A stretch of DNA of 64,000 nt from Brachionus rotundiformis. Its lineage: Eukaryota > Rotifera > Eurotatoria > Ploima > Brachionidae. Positions 22,604 through 35,300 of the stretch are shown here, piece by piece. Position 1 is the stretch's first letter. Every line of letters starts with the position of its first letter. Under the pieces are notes generated by a model. The model was not told where the DNA came from and made no database searches. It saw only the letters and a program-made list of their open reading frames with translations. The stretch lies in NCBI GenBank assembly GCA_016802295.1, contig JAESIW010000115.1, positions 434,001 to 498,000 of the forward strand, read 5' to 3'. A program made the translations under genes and the position numbers.

Positions 22604-25600
22604 TAAAATTTTTTAAAAATTAACTCAAAAATTCAAAAAAATAAAATTAAATAAATTCAAAGACAATTTTAGTTTGATGATGTTTAGCAAACCATGTTGT
22701 CATTGCCAAGCAAAATGCATAATTATTCATCTTAAATATTTGTGCAGATATAAGAAATTAAGTCAAGCATCAAAAGTTAACTAATTAATTTAAATTTTTA
22801 AAAGTTAAAAAATAGTTCAAGTCTTATTTTAAAATTGATCTTTTTTATGCATTATCTTTTAAATTTGAAAATAAACTTCAATTTGTCAAAGAAGTACAAT
22901 AATTTGTATATCTTATCACTTGTTTGTTAATAATGAGAAATTTTTATTTTAGGATTTCTCATTTAATCATTTTCTTATATATAAAGCTGATAAAAGCGTT
23001 AGATTGTTCGATATTTCAGTCTCATATCTCGATCCGCCACTTTGATCATTCTAATCTAAATTTAGATGCCTGGAGAATTTTGTTTTAAAAAATTTAATTT
23101 TATATTTTAAATAATTTTTGATTTTTAATAAAAGAAAAGCTATTAAATTGATTTCTTCTTTCCTACGAGTCATATTTCATGGTTTGCTGCTAATATTGTC
23201 AGGCCTTTTTCCGATAATCAATAATCACGCAATTACCCATAAATTTAGAAAATTTTTATCCCAATTTTTCATTATTTGAATAAGAATTTGCCAGAACCAA
23301 CACAGTCAAACCATTAAAAATTATTTAAATTTAATTCAAGTTTAAAAGTTAGAAAAGTTTCTGAAGAGCCAGAGCTCCACAAGAAGTTGTCTTTCACCTA
23401 TATTTTAGCAATTTAAAAGTAAGTCTTGTTTATTTTTAGCAGATGATCTTTGTATTTGGTACAAACAAAAATTTAAGGGTTGGTATTTACCTGAACCATG
23501 TAAAAGATTTTCCAAAAATTACCAATTTTTTTCCATTAAAAACTTTCATTTACTAGATTCATTTTAAAAAGAAATAATATAATTATAAATAGAAAATATC
23601 CGCTAAATTTCTTATGAATTGTATTCAAATTAAGCTCTTATTGTTGAAAAAATAAAAAACTTTTTATTAAAATCTAAGAATATAAATTTGCTTAAAGTTA
23701 CAAAAAGCATTCAATGCTTTTTTTGAAATAAATTTTTTTCCCATTCTTTTTTTATTATATTAAAATTTAGTTCAATTTTTTTGGAGTCTGTTTAAAAATG
23801 GAATATCAATAATTAAAAAACGTATGGTAAAACCTACACTCCGGACAAATAGATTTCTTAAGAGCGGAAAAATAAAATTCTATATTAAGATTGATGAACA
23901 ATTTAAAAATTTTTTATTTAAATTATATAAATAAATTTCCGTGAGGAATTTTGTTGGCTCTGGTTAACAGGTTTACCAAGATTAAAGATATAACTTGTAA
24001 TCGATATTATGTAAAAACTTATTGGTAAAAATGTGTTTATATTGGTAATTGATATTTTCTAAAACCAAAGTTTACTTAGCTTCAATTTTAACTTAATTAT
24101 TTGCAAATTTTGAATAAAATTAACTTGAAAAGATATCAGAATAAATCATAGATAAGTTTTTAAATTGGTTTACCATTAAAAAAAAAGAAAAATTACATAA
24201 GTTTGTTTATAACTTTTTTTCTCTTAAATGTCTAAAATGGATAGCTTTCAATAATTAAATCAATATTTTTTATTGAAATTATTATTAAATAATGATAAAA
24301 AAAAAAATATACTTTTTAAATTAACTAAAATCTATCATTAATTCTATGCTTTTAAATTTAAATAATTTGCAACAATTTAAATTTTCTTTTGAGGAAAAAT
24401 TACAAAAAATTATCTAAACAATTGAAAATAATTTTAAATTTATTCCTAATAGAGTAGTATTTCGACTAATTACATCTAATTAATGTATTAATCGAAATTT
24501 TTTCTCTAAAATGTAATACTTAAAAAAATCCTAATTTTTGATGGAAAATATTTAAAATAAAAAATCATAATAGACGCTTTAGACACGTTTATTTCATTAT
24601 ATTATGATTGTTTATCTATTTTTGACTAATTTTCACTTATTCGTATCATTGATTTATTGTTTTGTGTGGAATAATATCGTCATTAGGCCAAGTTATATAA
24701 TCGAATTCATTCTTAAATAAAATTTTTAATTCTCAAATTTAATTAATTAGACTTTAATTTTCAAATTTCGGTTTTGTCTCCAATCCATTATGGCAATCAG
24801 TTTGCAAGCCATATTCCAATGTTTACAAGTACTTGTTGTTGATTTATTTAAAACAAATTTATAATAGATATCAAATCACATTTGATTAATCATACTCATA
24901 ATTTTTTAAAATATTTTTTGCATTCATTTAAAGACAAGCAAATGATCTATTATCTTTTAAGATAAGAGATTTTTTGCTTTTTTCTTTTAAGAGAATATTA
25001 ATTATTGAGTCAGATTTCCAATCCAAGTTAATGAAATATAAACCAAAGCATAACTGTGTATTCTTTTTAAAAAAAGATCATAAAATAGTCTAAGCACTAT
25101 TTTTAAGATAAATTTGTCCAAAAACAAATGCACCTTTTAGTTCATTGATATAATATTGGAATATAGTTTCAAAATATGAAGGCTAAATATCGCCCATTGG
25201 GGTTTAAAACAAACTTAATTAACTTTCTTTTAGAATAAGAAAATTTAACCTTTATGAAATATTCCTGAAAAAAATTACAAATATCAGAAAATTGTTTATT
25301 TAGCTCGATAGTAAAAGATTACGATTTAAAACACCATGATCTCAGTATTGATCATAGCCGTCTATCAAAAAGTTATAGAAAATTATCTATCGCTTGATAT
25401 TAAACTTTATTATTTAACATATAATTTATATTAAAAGCAGTCCTGATTTTCGGATCACGAAGCTATAGTCTTAGTGCCGGTATCCTTCCAAAATTCCAGG
25501 ATTAAAAGGCTCAACTTTGTTAGTTTATGTTACCAGAAAGGTTCTAATTTTCGGTGTATATGTGTGTGCATATAATTTAAACGATGGTTCAAAATATTAG

Positions 25601-28600
25601 ATAATATAAATAAACATTTAGATTGAGGAAACATAAAAAGTATCTAAAATTATTTATACAATAATTTAAATTTGGCTCTATTTTCGACTTTAATGAGAAA
25701 AATGAATTCGCTTAAATCTATGAAATTCAAATTCATTCTAGAAAGTCTTGTTGACAGGCATTACATGTATTTTAGCCAAATTAGATAAAAAAGTTTATAT
25801 TCACATTTATAATTTTGGAGTTTTTTTTTTAATTTTAAATAAATTCCGATCATCACCTCTAATGTATTCTAGTAAGATTTGAACAAGTATAATTGGCATA
25901 AAATTTTAAGATAAATTAAGAATCTAAAGAATTTAATTTGAAAAAATGCATTATATTATTTTTTATTCCAAGAATTATGCTAGTTTAATAATGATAAAAA
26001 TTAAACTATGTAGTTTATAGATTGTTTTAAGATACCATTTTTTAAACAACACGTACTAAACAAATTTTAAAATAAATATATAAATTTTTCGTTTGTATCA
26101 ACTAGATTTATTCTTAAAGATGAATTAATCGATTTTTTTCCTAAATTTTTAATTGTTCCTCATTTAAAAATATTATTTAGTCATGTCTAAGTAATGAGAT
26201 TATTTACATTTTAATCTTTAAGAACTTCTTTTTGAATAAGTCATTTAATATCAAAAGAGGATCCGTAACAATTATAAATTGCCTTGACCAAATAGTTGGT
26301 ATAGTTGTTGGTGTCCAAAACTCATTGCCGAAAAAATTTAATTATATTTTAATTTAAGAAAAAAAATCTTTTTAAAAATATTTTTGTTTATTGATTTTTA
26401 AAAATAGTACGAGAGCATTTAAAATTAATTAATAGGAATACTTAACTTATCGTGTAGAGTTTTAATTACTAGCTTAAGAAGACATTTATAGAAAAAGACT
26501 TTAGGCATATTTGACATTTTCTAGGATTAGATAAAGGTTGATCAATTTTCCGAATACATTCTCCACAATATGTTGGATAATTAAATTAAACAATAATTCT
26601 CAAAAACCCAAAGGCCTTGACTATCAATATAAATTAAGTTTCAGGCCTCTTGAGTATAAAAAGTACTCTAATTTTTGAGCTTTTTTCTAATAAGACCAAT
26701 TTTTCAACTTCAGCAAGGTTTTTTTTCTTAAAATCATATTTAACTCTAATTTTTTTCCTCATTAATAAATTTTCATCAGCTTCTATTTTATCTAATTTTA
26801 ATCTTAAAACGATTTAAAATCGATTCTCAAACAAAAATAGCAACCAAGATAAATAGAATATTAAATATTAAAAGCTTATGGCAATCAGATGGTAAACCAA
26901 AACGCTGCTTGTTCTTAAATTGAAACCGAAAATTATTTCAACTTTCTGAATTTAAATTAATTTTGCATTTCTTGATTATTAATACTCTTTTATTTAATTT
27001 ATAAACATTAGCTTTTTCTAAATCAGTTGGATTTAAATACGTCAGCTAGTCGGATCAAACGAAAAGCTTTAAACCAATTTTAAGCCTTAAACTTTGCATT
27101 CGTTTAATAAAGCGTCTTTGGTAGATTAGAATGCAAAACACTCGTGCTTGCTTGGGGATTATGTCTTACTTGGTAGTTTTTTTTCTTGCTTACGACACCA
27201 AGTGGTTTGCTTGTATCAGACTCTCTAGCACTATTAATCATTATTTAGCATTTAAATTCAAAAATAATATTTAAAAATTCTTTTTTGTTTGATTATTTTT
27301 TAGTTAAATAAGTTTTTGTGTTTCTGGGCTACCTTTGGTCGGAATAGAATTGAGGTTTATCAGAAAGAAAATTATTTTCAAGCCCAGTGGCCATTCTAGA
27401 GATGTTTTTATCATCAGCTAGCCATTTTAGCTTATTATGATTCTTCTAAATTGATTTTCAGAATTGCCTTATCTTAAATGCTTTTAAAATCAACATAATT
27501 TTATCAAAGGTGCTTTTCGCATTTTATTTTTTTATTTAAATTAATTAATCCTAATATGTATTTTTAACATTAGAAAACCTTTTTTATTCTTGCGTCAGGA
27601 AAATTAGTGCATTTAATTTAAATTTTAATAAATGGCATAATTTTAAAAATGTATATACAAAAATTATATGAGTAATTGTTAAACAAAATACGCTAATTAG
27701 ATCGAATTGGGTCGCACTCATAGGTTAAATAATTTCAAGAATTTGAAAATGCTCATTTTGTTTAGCATTTTTAAGAGGGTTTAAACAAAAATTACTATTG
27801 TAAAAATAAAAAAGTTAATTTATTTGACAAAATTACCATAACCAAGTTTTTAAGCAATTAAGCAAAATAGTTCTTTGGATTTTGTTGATTGTTTCTATTA
27901 CCATTATCGAATAATAAGTAGGTCCCTGAAGACAGTTATTAATTAGTTGCATATATTTTCTAGAGCCGCTCTCACATTTATCTAATTAACTAATCTCTCT
28001 GCCAAAATATAAAATATTGAACATGTATGGCTCAAAAAAGCTCTTAAAGATTAAAAATTATATATATTTTTATATATTTATATATATAATTGCTAAAACC
28101 CGACCTAAATTCAGTCCAATAGGAAAAATTGATGCCATGCACCTTCTGTCTAGGTGAATTGCTCAATTTTGCTGAATTAATTTAATTATGTTGTTTTACG
28201 ATCAATTAAGCGTGAAACATTTTGACAAAAGTTTTAAGATTTTTTGGAAAAATGCGCCTAGGCAGCGATAAGTTATCATTTATAGTATTTGTTTCCTAAA
28301 GGAAAACATTTTTTTGCTAGTTTTAAATTTAAGTTTGGTAATTAATTTGGTAATGTGCATCAGTAGAACCAATTTGTTAGCTAGCTGTATACAGATCATA
28401 AATGGTTAAGACTAATTAGCAAAAAAAATAAAGTCTGATTAAATTAATTTCCGTTCATTTAAAAAAAGGGGGCTCAAGAAGCTGAGAAATGTATAAATTA
28501 TTAATTTGAGTTTGAGGTCTCAATTAAAACAACACAACGGGTTCAGTTTCTCGCTTTTTTACATTCAAAGATAACTTTTTTATACTTGATGAGAATTTTG

Positions 28601-29309
28601 AAATATGGGCTTAAGATTTTTGCCCAAAATCTATTACTCACTTTAAATTAAATTTATAGCAGTTCATTTATTCTGCTCTAAACTAGGTCGATGTTGGAAA
28701 AAAAATATATATTTTTTATTCTTATTATCTTTGATAAATATTAGAGATCGTAGAATAGATTTTTAGGCTACTTGCATGACGCAACCAGAGGATAATTTAG
28801 TATTTTTATTTCAAATTAATAAGATGATAAGTTTCCGTTTATTGAAGCCATATGAGAAAAATTATGATTTTAATTTTTATAAAATAATCTTAAAAAATAT
28901 CAAAAAAGCATCAATCAAGCAATTTATAAGTTAAGCAAATATTCACCGATTTAAATGACGGCTATATTATTTATTTATCTATTTTGATCTTATTTTTTTT
29001 CAGTGATGCAAGATATAAAAAATATTTTATGATGCAAATTTATAATTTTTCCAAGCTTGTTTTTCCACTCACCCGACAACTACTGCGATGGTAACTAATT
29101 GAACAAAAAAAAAAAGGTCATCAAATTTTATGCAGAGTTTTTTAATATTATTGTTAATAAAAAAATTACTTATTAAAATAAATATTTTAATTAAAAATTT
29201 GGACAACAAAATTATAACTAATTTAGATTTAAACCTTAAAAAAGAAAAGCAAAAATAAACAAATAATTTGACAAGACAAAGCGAGCCATTTTCTGTAAAT
29301 TAGCGAAAA
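22604..29309. other. 6.7-kb gene-poor AT-rich interval
   Basis: No coding frame above background, no tRNA or rRNA, and no clear transposon. A short AT dinucleotide tract lies near 28058-28098. The interval must contain the 3' end of the GPCR gene and the 5' region of the IP3R gene, but no element can be placed with confidence. Confidence 0.5.
28056..28098. repeat. TATA/AT microsatellite
   Basis: Alternating AT runs broken by short T stretches, reading about 40 bp. Simple sequence. Confidence 0.7.
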
Positions 29310-32300
29310 ATGGACGATGGTAGTGGCAACGAGAACAGCATCGCTAACTCAAGTTTTTTGCACATGGGCGACGTTATTTCGCTGTACGCCGAGGGCAAAG
29401 TCTGCGGCTTTATCAGCACACTTGGCTTGGTGGACAGTCGTTGCGTGGTACAGCCACTTGCTGGCGACCTCAAGCATCCGCCGAAAAAATTTCGAGATTG
29501 CCTTTTCCGTGTGTGTCCACAGAACAGATATTCAGCTCAACGACAGTACTGGAAACAGTGCAGACAGAATGCGGCCAGTTCAAGTCAGACTTTGGCCGTA
29601 AATCAGAGCTTTACTGGTCTGGACGAATCTGTCCTGAAAAAGCTTCATGTAAAGAATAAGATTTAATTTTATTAAAATAAAAAATTTTTAAATTTTATCT
29701 ATTTTAATTAAAAATATATTTTTAAGCATGCTGCCGAGTTGGAAAAGAAACAAAACGAAACCGAAACAGCCAAACTGATAAACTCGAACACACTGATCCA
29801 ATATGGTAGCATAATACAGCTCTTGCATTTAAAGAGCAATAAGTACCTGACCGTGAACAAAAAACTTCCGGCTCATGTGGAAAAAAATGCCATGCGAGTG
29901 TACTTGGACTATGCCGGGTCAGAAAGCTCTTGGTTCATTGTTCAGCCGTTCTACAAGCTCCGCTCCATTGGTGATAAAGTAGTTGTTGGTGACAAAATTG
30001 TTCTCCAGTCTTTTATAGCCATGCAGCCACTACACGTGAGCGAAATGGAACTAAACGATCATCCCGGATGCAAAGAGGTAAGTAAAATTTTACAAATGTT
30101 TACCAAGCCAAAACACAGGGTTAAAATCTCCTGCCCGAAACTAAATTGTTAACATTTCTTACAAGATTAATTGCCGTTGGTTAATAGCGCCCATAAAACG
30201 AGACTTTAATTTAAACCAATACGATGATCCAACATCGTACCAGAACGCTACTTCAGAGGTTTAAATATAAAAATATTTTAATATATTTTTATGTAGCTTA
30301 ACTCACCAATAGAATTTAATTTGCTTTCTAGCACCTTTTTTTTTATTATTATTATTTTATTAATAAACAAATAAAATATTGTCATTGTATAACCTGAGCT
30401 GTACCTGTCAGCATGAATGGCCTTATATCGTGTTTATGCTTTTCTAGTCTAAATTTTTTTTAAGGTTAATTTGCTCAATTCTCAGACAAGTTGGAAAGTT
30501 GCCTTGTTCATTTGCCATAAAGAGGACAGAAATGATGTACTCAAAAGCGTAAGCATTTTTTTTAATTTTTTTTTGTAGATAAGACACTTTCCGATTATTA
30601 ATTAATTTTTTTTCATTAAAATTATTTTAATTAAGTGCTTTTAATTGAACCAATAATTATATTTTTTGATAATAAAAAATATGACTGTTGAAAAGATGCT
30701 ATTGATTTATGTCTTATTAAATTGGCTAATTTATAAAATTTATCATTAAAAATTTATTAAGCAGAAATTAAATGATATAGATCAGAGATAAATGAGAAAT
30801 AAAATATTCTCACTTTCTAAATAAATCTAGAAAATATTACGATAAGAAAAGATAAACTTTTATCATTTAATAATAAACAGGAATTTCATGGAGAAATTTT
30901 TTCTGAAAAGATATATTTATTTGATGTAAAATGGATTTCAAAGCAGGATTTATCATGGGTTTATTAATTTTATAAATTTTAATTAAGAAAACGAAAGAAA
31001 AGCTCATGAGTAAAGGAAAATGTATATTCATTTAATTAGAACAAAGGTCTATCAAAATAAGGATTCTTTGGTTTTCAAATTAATTCAAAACAAATAATAA
31101 GCATTTAGTCTATTCAATCCGAAAATGAATATTTCATTAAATCGTTTGTAAATAGATAAAATAAATAAACCAAACCAATATATTTGGTCATAATGTATTT
31201 AGCAAACTTATCTTAAGCCAAAAAGTCAATTCCGAGGCTTAGATTTAATTTTGGAATAAAAATATTCAAATTTTCAATTTAAATATATTTATAAATTTAT
31301 TTCTTAAAAACAGAATTAAAATTTATTAAAAATCAACAAAAATATCGACCGAGTGATACTTGATATAAATAATTTTGAAAAAAAGTGCTTGATAAATAAA
31401 ATTTATTTACTGATTAAAAAAAAAATAAATAAATTTTAATTAAAGATATTTTTGTTAAAAAGTTAAAATATTTAAAAAGGGTGATGTAATTCGGTTATTT
31501 CATGCCGAGCAAGAAAAATATCTTACCTGTGATGAATATAGAGGCAAGCGGCAAGTTTTTATACGGAGCACAGCAAGATTGGCAGCCACATCGGCCACAT
31601 CATCTAAAGCCTTATGGGAAGTCGAAATTGTGAAAAAAGATCCGTGTCGAGGAGGCGCATCCAGATGGTCCAATTTGTTTCGCTTTAAGCACTTGGCGTC
31701 CGGAAGCTATCTGGCTGCCGAAGTTGACAATGATCCGACAGAGGATCAGATGCGTTCAAAACTGCGCGGTGAGTCATCAAGCCTGGTTTATTATCTTGTC
31801 AGCGTCAGCAATGCTTTTGACCATGCAACCATTTTTGAACTAGACGAAACAACAATCACAATTCATGACTCACCGGTGCCTCGTAACTCTTACGTTAGGC
31901 TAAAACATTGGGAAAGTAATACTTGGGTGCATAGTACAGCCTTGTTAATAGACAAAGAAGAGGAAAAGCCCATCATGTGGAAAATAGGCTGTGCTAAAAT
32001 AAAAGAAGACAAGGAGGCCTTTCAGTTGATTCCAGTACCAACTAATGAGGTCAGAGATTTGGACTTTGCCACTGATGCAGCTAAAATGCTCAAAGTTTTT
32101 GCAGAGAAAATACTAAATAATCAGCTATTAATGAATGATAAGCGATCTTTATGTGCGCTCTTAACTGATCTTATATTTTTTGTTGCCGAGTATGAAAATG
32201 GCAACACCAGTGACTCGCTTGAGATACAGCTTAATAAACCCAACCGCGAGAGACAAAAATTAATGAGGGAACAGAATATTTTGCAGCAAATCTTTAGACT

Positions 32301-35300
32301 AATAAAGGCTCCTTTTGTCGAATATGGCAACAAAAATGGCTTACAGACTCAAGAGCTTAAAGATCCAAAACACGGTCTACAACAAATATTCAGACTTTGC
32401 TACAGGATTCTAAAACACTCGCAACAATCTTACAGAAAAAATCAAGTAATTAGTTTTTGAATAAGATAATAGTTAATAGTAATTAATTAATTTGATTTTG
32501 TCAATTTAATGCTATCCCTCAAGAGAAAATAATGAGCATTTTTTACCCTTAATATTCTAATTAAGAGTTTTAATTAAAAAACAACGGGGCATATGAACTA
32601 CCGTTATATCTAATCACAATTTTATAAATAGAACCTAAAAAGGACCTTAACTATTTCCTATAACTAATTTAATTTTTTTAAGAATTTTTTTATAGATTAT
32701 ACCCATAAATCAAACTAAAAATAATAATAATCCAATCATAAAATAAGATAGAAAGTTTATCTGATCAGGCAAATGATTAATTAAATGTATAAACAAAATG
32801 TTGTAAAATTAACTCATCTTTTAATATACCTAAACATTATGATGTTAAACAAATAAAAAAGTTAATATTTTTATTTTTTTTAAGAAAACTTTTTACTTAA
32901 ATGATTTTTTAAATTCCAATACGAATAATCAAAATTAATAATTTTTATAAAAAAAAATTTAATTTTGGTCTGTTCATGTTGAAAAGAGTATCTTTTGAGT
33001 AAATAACAAGTGATACTATCTTAATTGATTGACAGTAAAATTATTCCATTTTTTATCCCCAAAAAAATATCCCGTAGAAAAGTTCCCGTTCGTTTTTCAT
33101 GCCACAAAAAAAGGTTCCCATTTCTTAATTAACAAAAAATCCAGTGTCCCATGTTTTTATCGACATTTATTAATACCCTTTATTAATTTTTGAATGTAAG
33201 GAGCACATGTCTATAAATGCACTTCATAGATTTCAAATCTAAAATTAAAGATCATCTTCTTAACTTTATTTTACGAAAATACGAAAATAAAATGAAAAAT
33301 AAAAAAGTAACTTGATAAGTCTTTGCTGAATCTCTTCAATTGAATAAACTCTTTTGGAAAAATTTTACATCATTCCATTTATTTTTAAGAAAATGATCTC
33401 TGAATTTCCAAGTGTAAATGGATTCTACCATAATCTGGTTATTTTCTTCGGTGTCAATTGGCACATTCGATTGTAATTATTTTAAAGATCAATATTAGTC
33501 ATAACATTAATAATTTTATTTAAAAAAAATATTTTATTTTAGTTAATTATATATCTTGAAAGTAATTTAAATTAAAAAAATTCTCATTTTCCAAAGGAAT
33601 ATATTGCAAAACAATTTGGATTTATGCAAAACCACATAGGCTTTGACGTGTTAGCTGAAGAGACCATAACAGCCTTGTTGCATAGTAATAGACAATTGTT
33701 GGAAAAACATATTACCCGCAAAGAGATAGACACATTTGTGAATCTAGTAAAATCTAACAAAGATTACAAATTTCTAGAGTATTTGTCCGATTTATGTGTT
33801 GCCAACAACGAGGCTATTCCCAGCACACAAGAACTTATCTGTAATTGTGTCCTAAAGACAAAAGAGAACTCTGGTATACTCATCGAAACAAAGTAAAATA
33901 CTAATTGAAAAATTCATATCTTTTTTCAATATAAATTTCTATCAGGATTGAAAAATGCAATCAAAAAATAGTGGTAATGGAGAGCACAGACGATTTTTCC
34001 AATCGCTTAAAACTACAGAATCAATTTTCAGGCAGTAATAGCAGCCTGACAATATATTCAGCTCCTAAAGATGATCGAGACACGGATTGGAATGATTCCA
34101 TTTACCAAGCCATCACTGATTCGGATGAAAACATTATTCTTTGCTGGGACAACTATGCGATTCAGCTACAAGAATTGGTCAAGTCCGAATCCATATATGA
34201 AAGAAATATGCTTGAATACTACCGCTACCAGCTTAACCTATTCTCTAATATGTGCCTGAATCGACAGTACTTGGCAATTGAAGAGCTTAGCCCTAATTTA
34301 ACAATAGACTTAATTTTAAAGTATTTGTTTTTTAACTTAAAAATTTAAAAATAATCTATTCTATTAAAGGTGTATGCAGGATGACATGCTAAATCATGAT
34401 CTAAGAGCTTCCTTCTGTCGTCTCATGCTTCATTTACACGTAAATTATCTTTATATGTTTCTCTTTTTTCTTACCTAATCTGAAAAAAATTAAACAAAAA
34501 ATACATAAGCTGTTTAGTACTACAAAGATTGGTCTAATTGATAAAATAAGGTAATAATTGGTTTATTTAAATTGTCAAAATATTAAAAAAAAATAATAAT
34601 ACATTTTTAAAATCAGCAATAATTATATATCATGTATCGAAGCTTTTCTTTGATGGCTTTTTGTAAAGCCTACGGAAAGCTCAAGCCAGCTTTTGACCAC
34701 TCTTTTAGTTAGAAAGTCGTCACGTTCTTTTTATGTAAAGTCGAGTCGTGGTCAAAAACTAATAAAGAAAAAATTTAATTAAAAAAAAACTTTTTATAAA
34801 TTGAATAAAAAAAATTTAATTAATTAGGAAAAGCCGAGTATCGTATTTTTACACTTTTACCAAAAATCTGAACTAATTTTGTTTTGTTAATGGTAATTTT
34901 TAGAGATAATCGATAATAAATGTTTTTATGAAATTTTTAAATAAAATATATTTTAATCTTACCCGGCAAATTATTCTCCCAATTTTGAATAAATTTTAAA
35001 TAAATAGATAAGATATATTAAAAAAAGTATTAAAAAAGAATACAAGTTTTAGAGGCTTCATAAGTGGAAGTTTCGGTGGTGATAAGATTTTTTTAAATAG
35101 CTTTGTTTAATTGTCTTTTGTCTAAAATCAAGATAATTTTTTAATCAATTAAATCTTTTAAAAATGATATAAAATTTACTCAGCTGTTAAAATTTTTTCA
35201 GGTGGATAGAGAGCCTCAAGAACTAGTTACACCTGTCAATTATGCTCGATTGTGGATCAATATACCATTGGCAATTAATATCGAAAAGTAATTAATTTAT

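Noticed and set aside
22604..22640. AATAAA words as polyadenylation signals after several genes
   Set aside because: The hexamer occurs all over this AT-rich sequence, so single instances carry no weight without transcript ends.
22976..23030. TATATAAAG followed about 40 bp on by TCAGTCTC, looking like a TATA box plus initiator
   Set aside because: AT-rich DNA produces TATA-like words by chance, and no gene follows within several kilobases.
29317..29659. Alternative frames of 72-94 codons over IP3R exon 1
   Set aside because: Shadow frames of the true N-terminal exon, which matches the family in its own frame.
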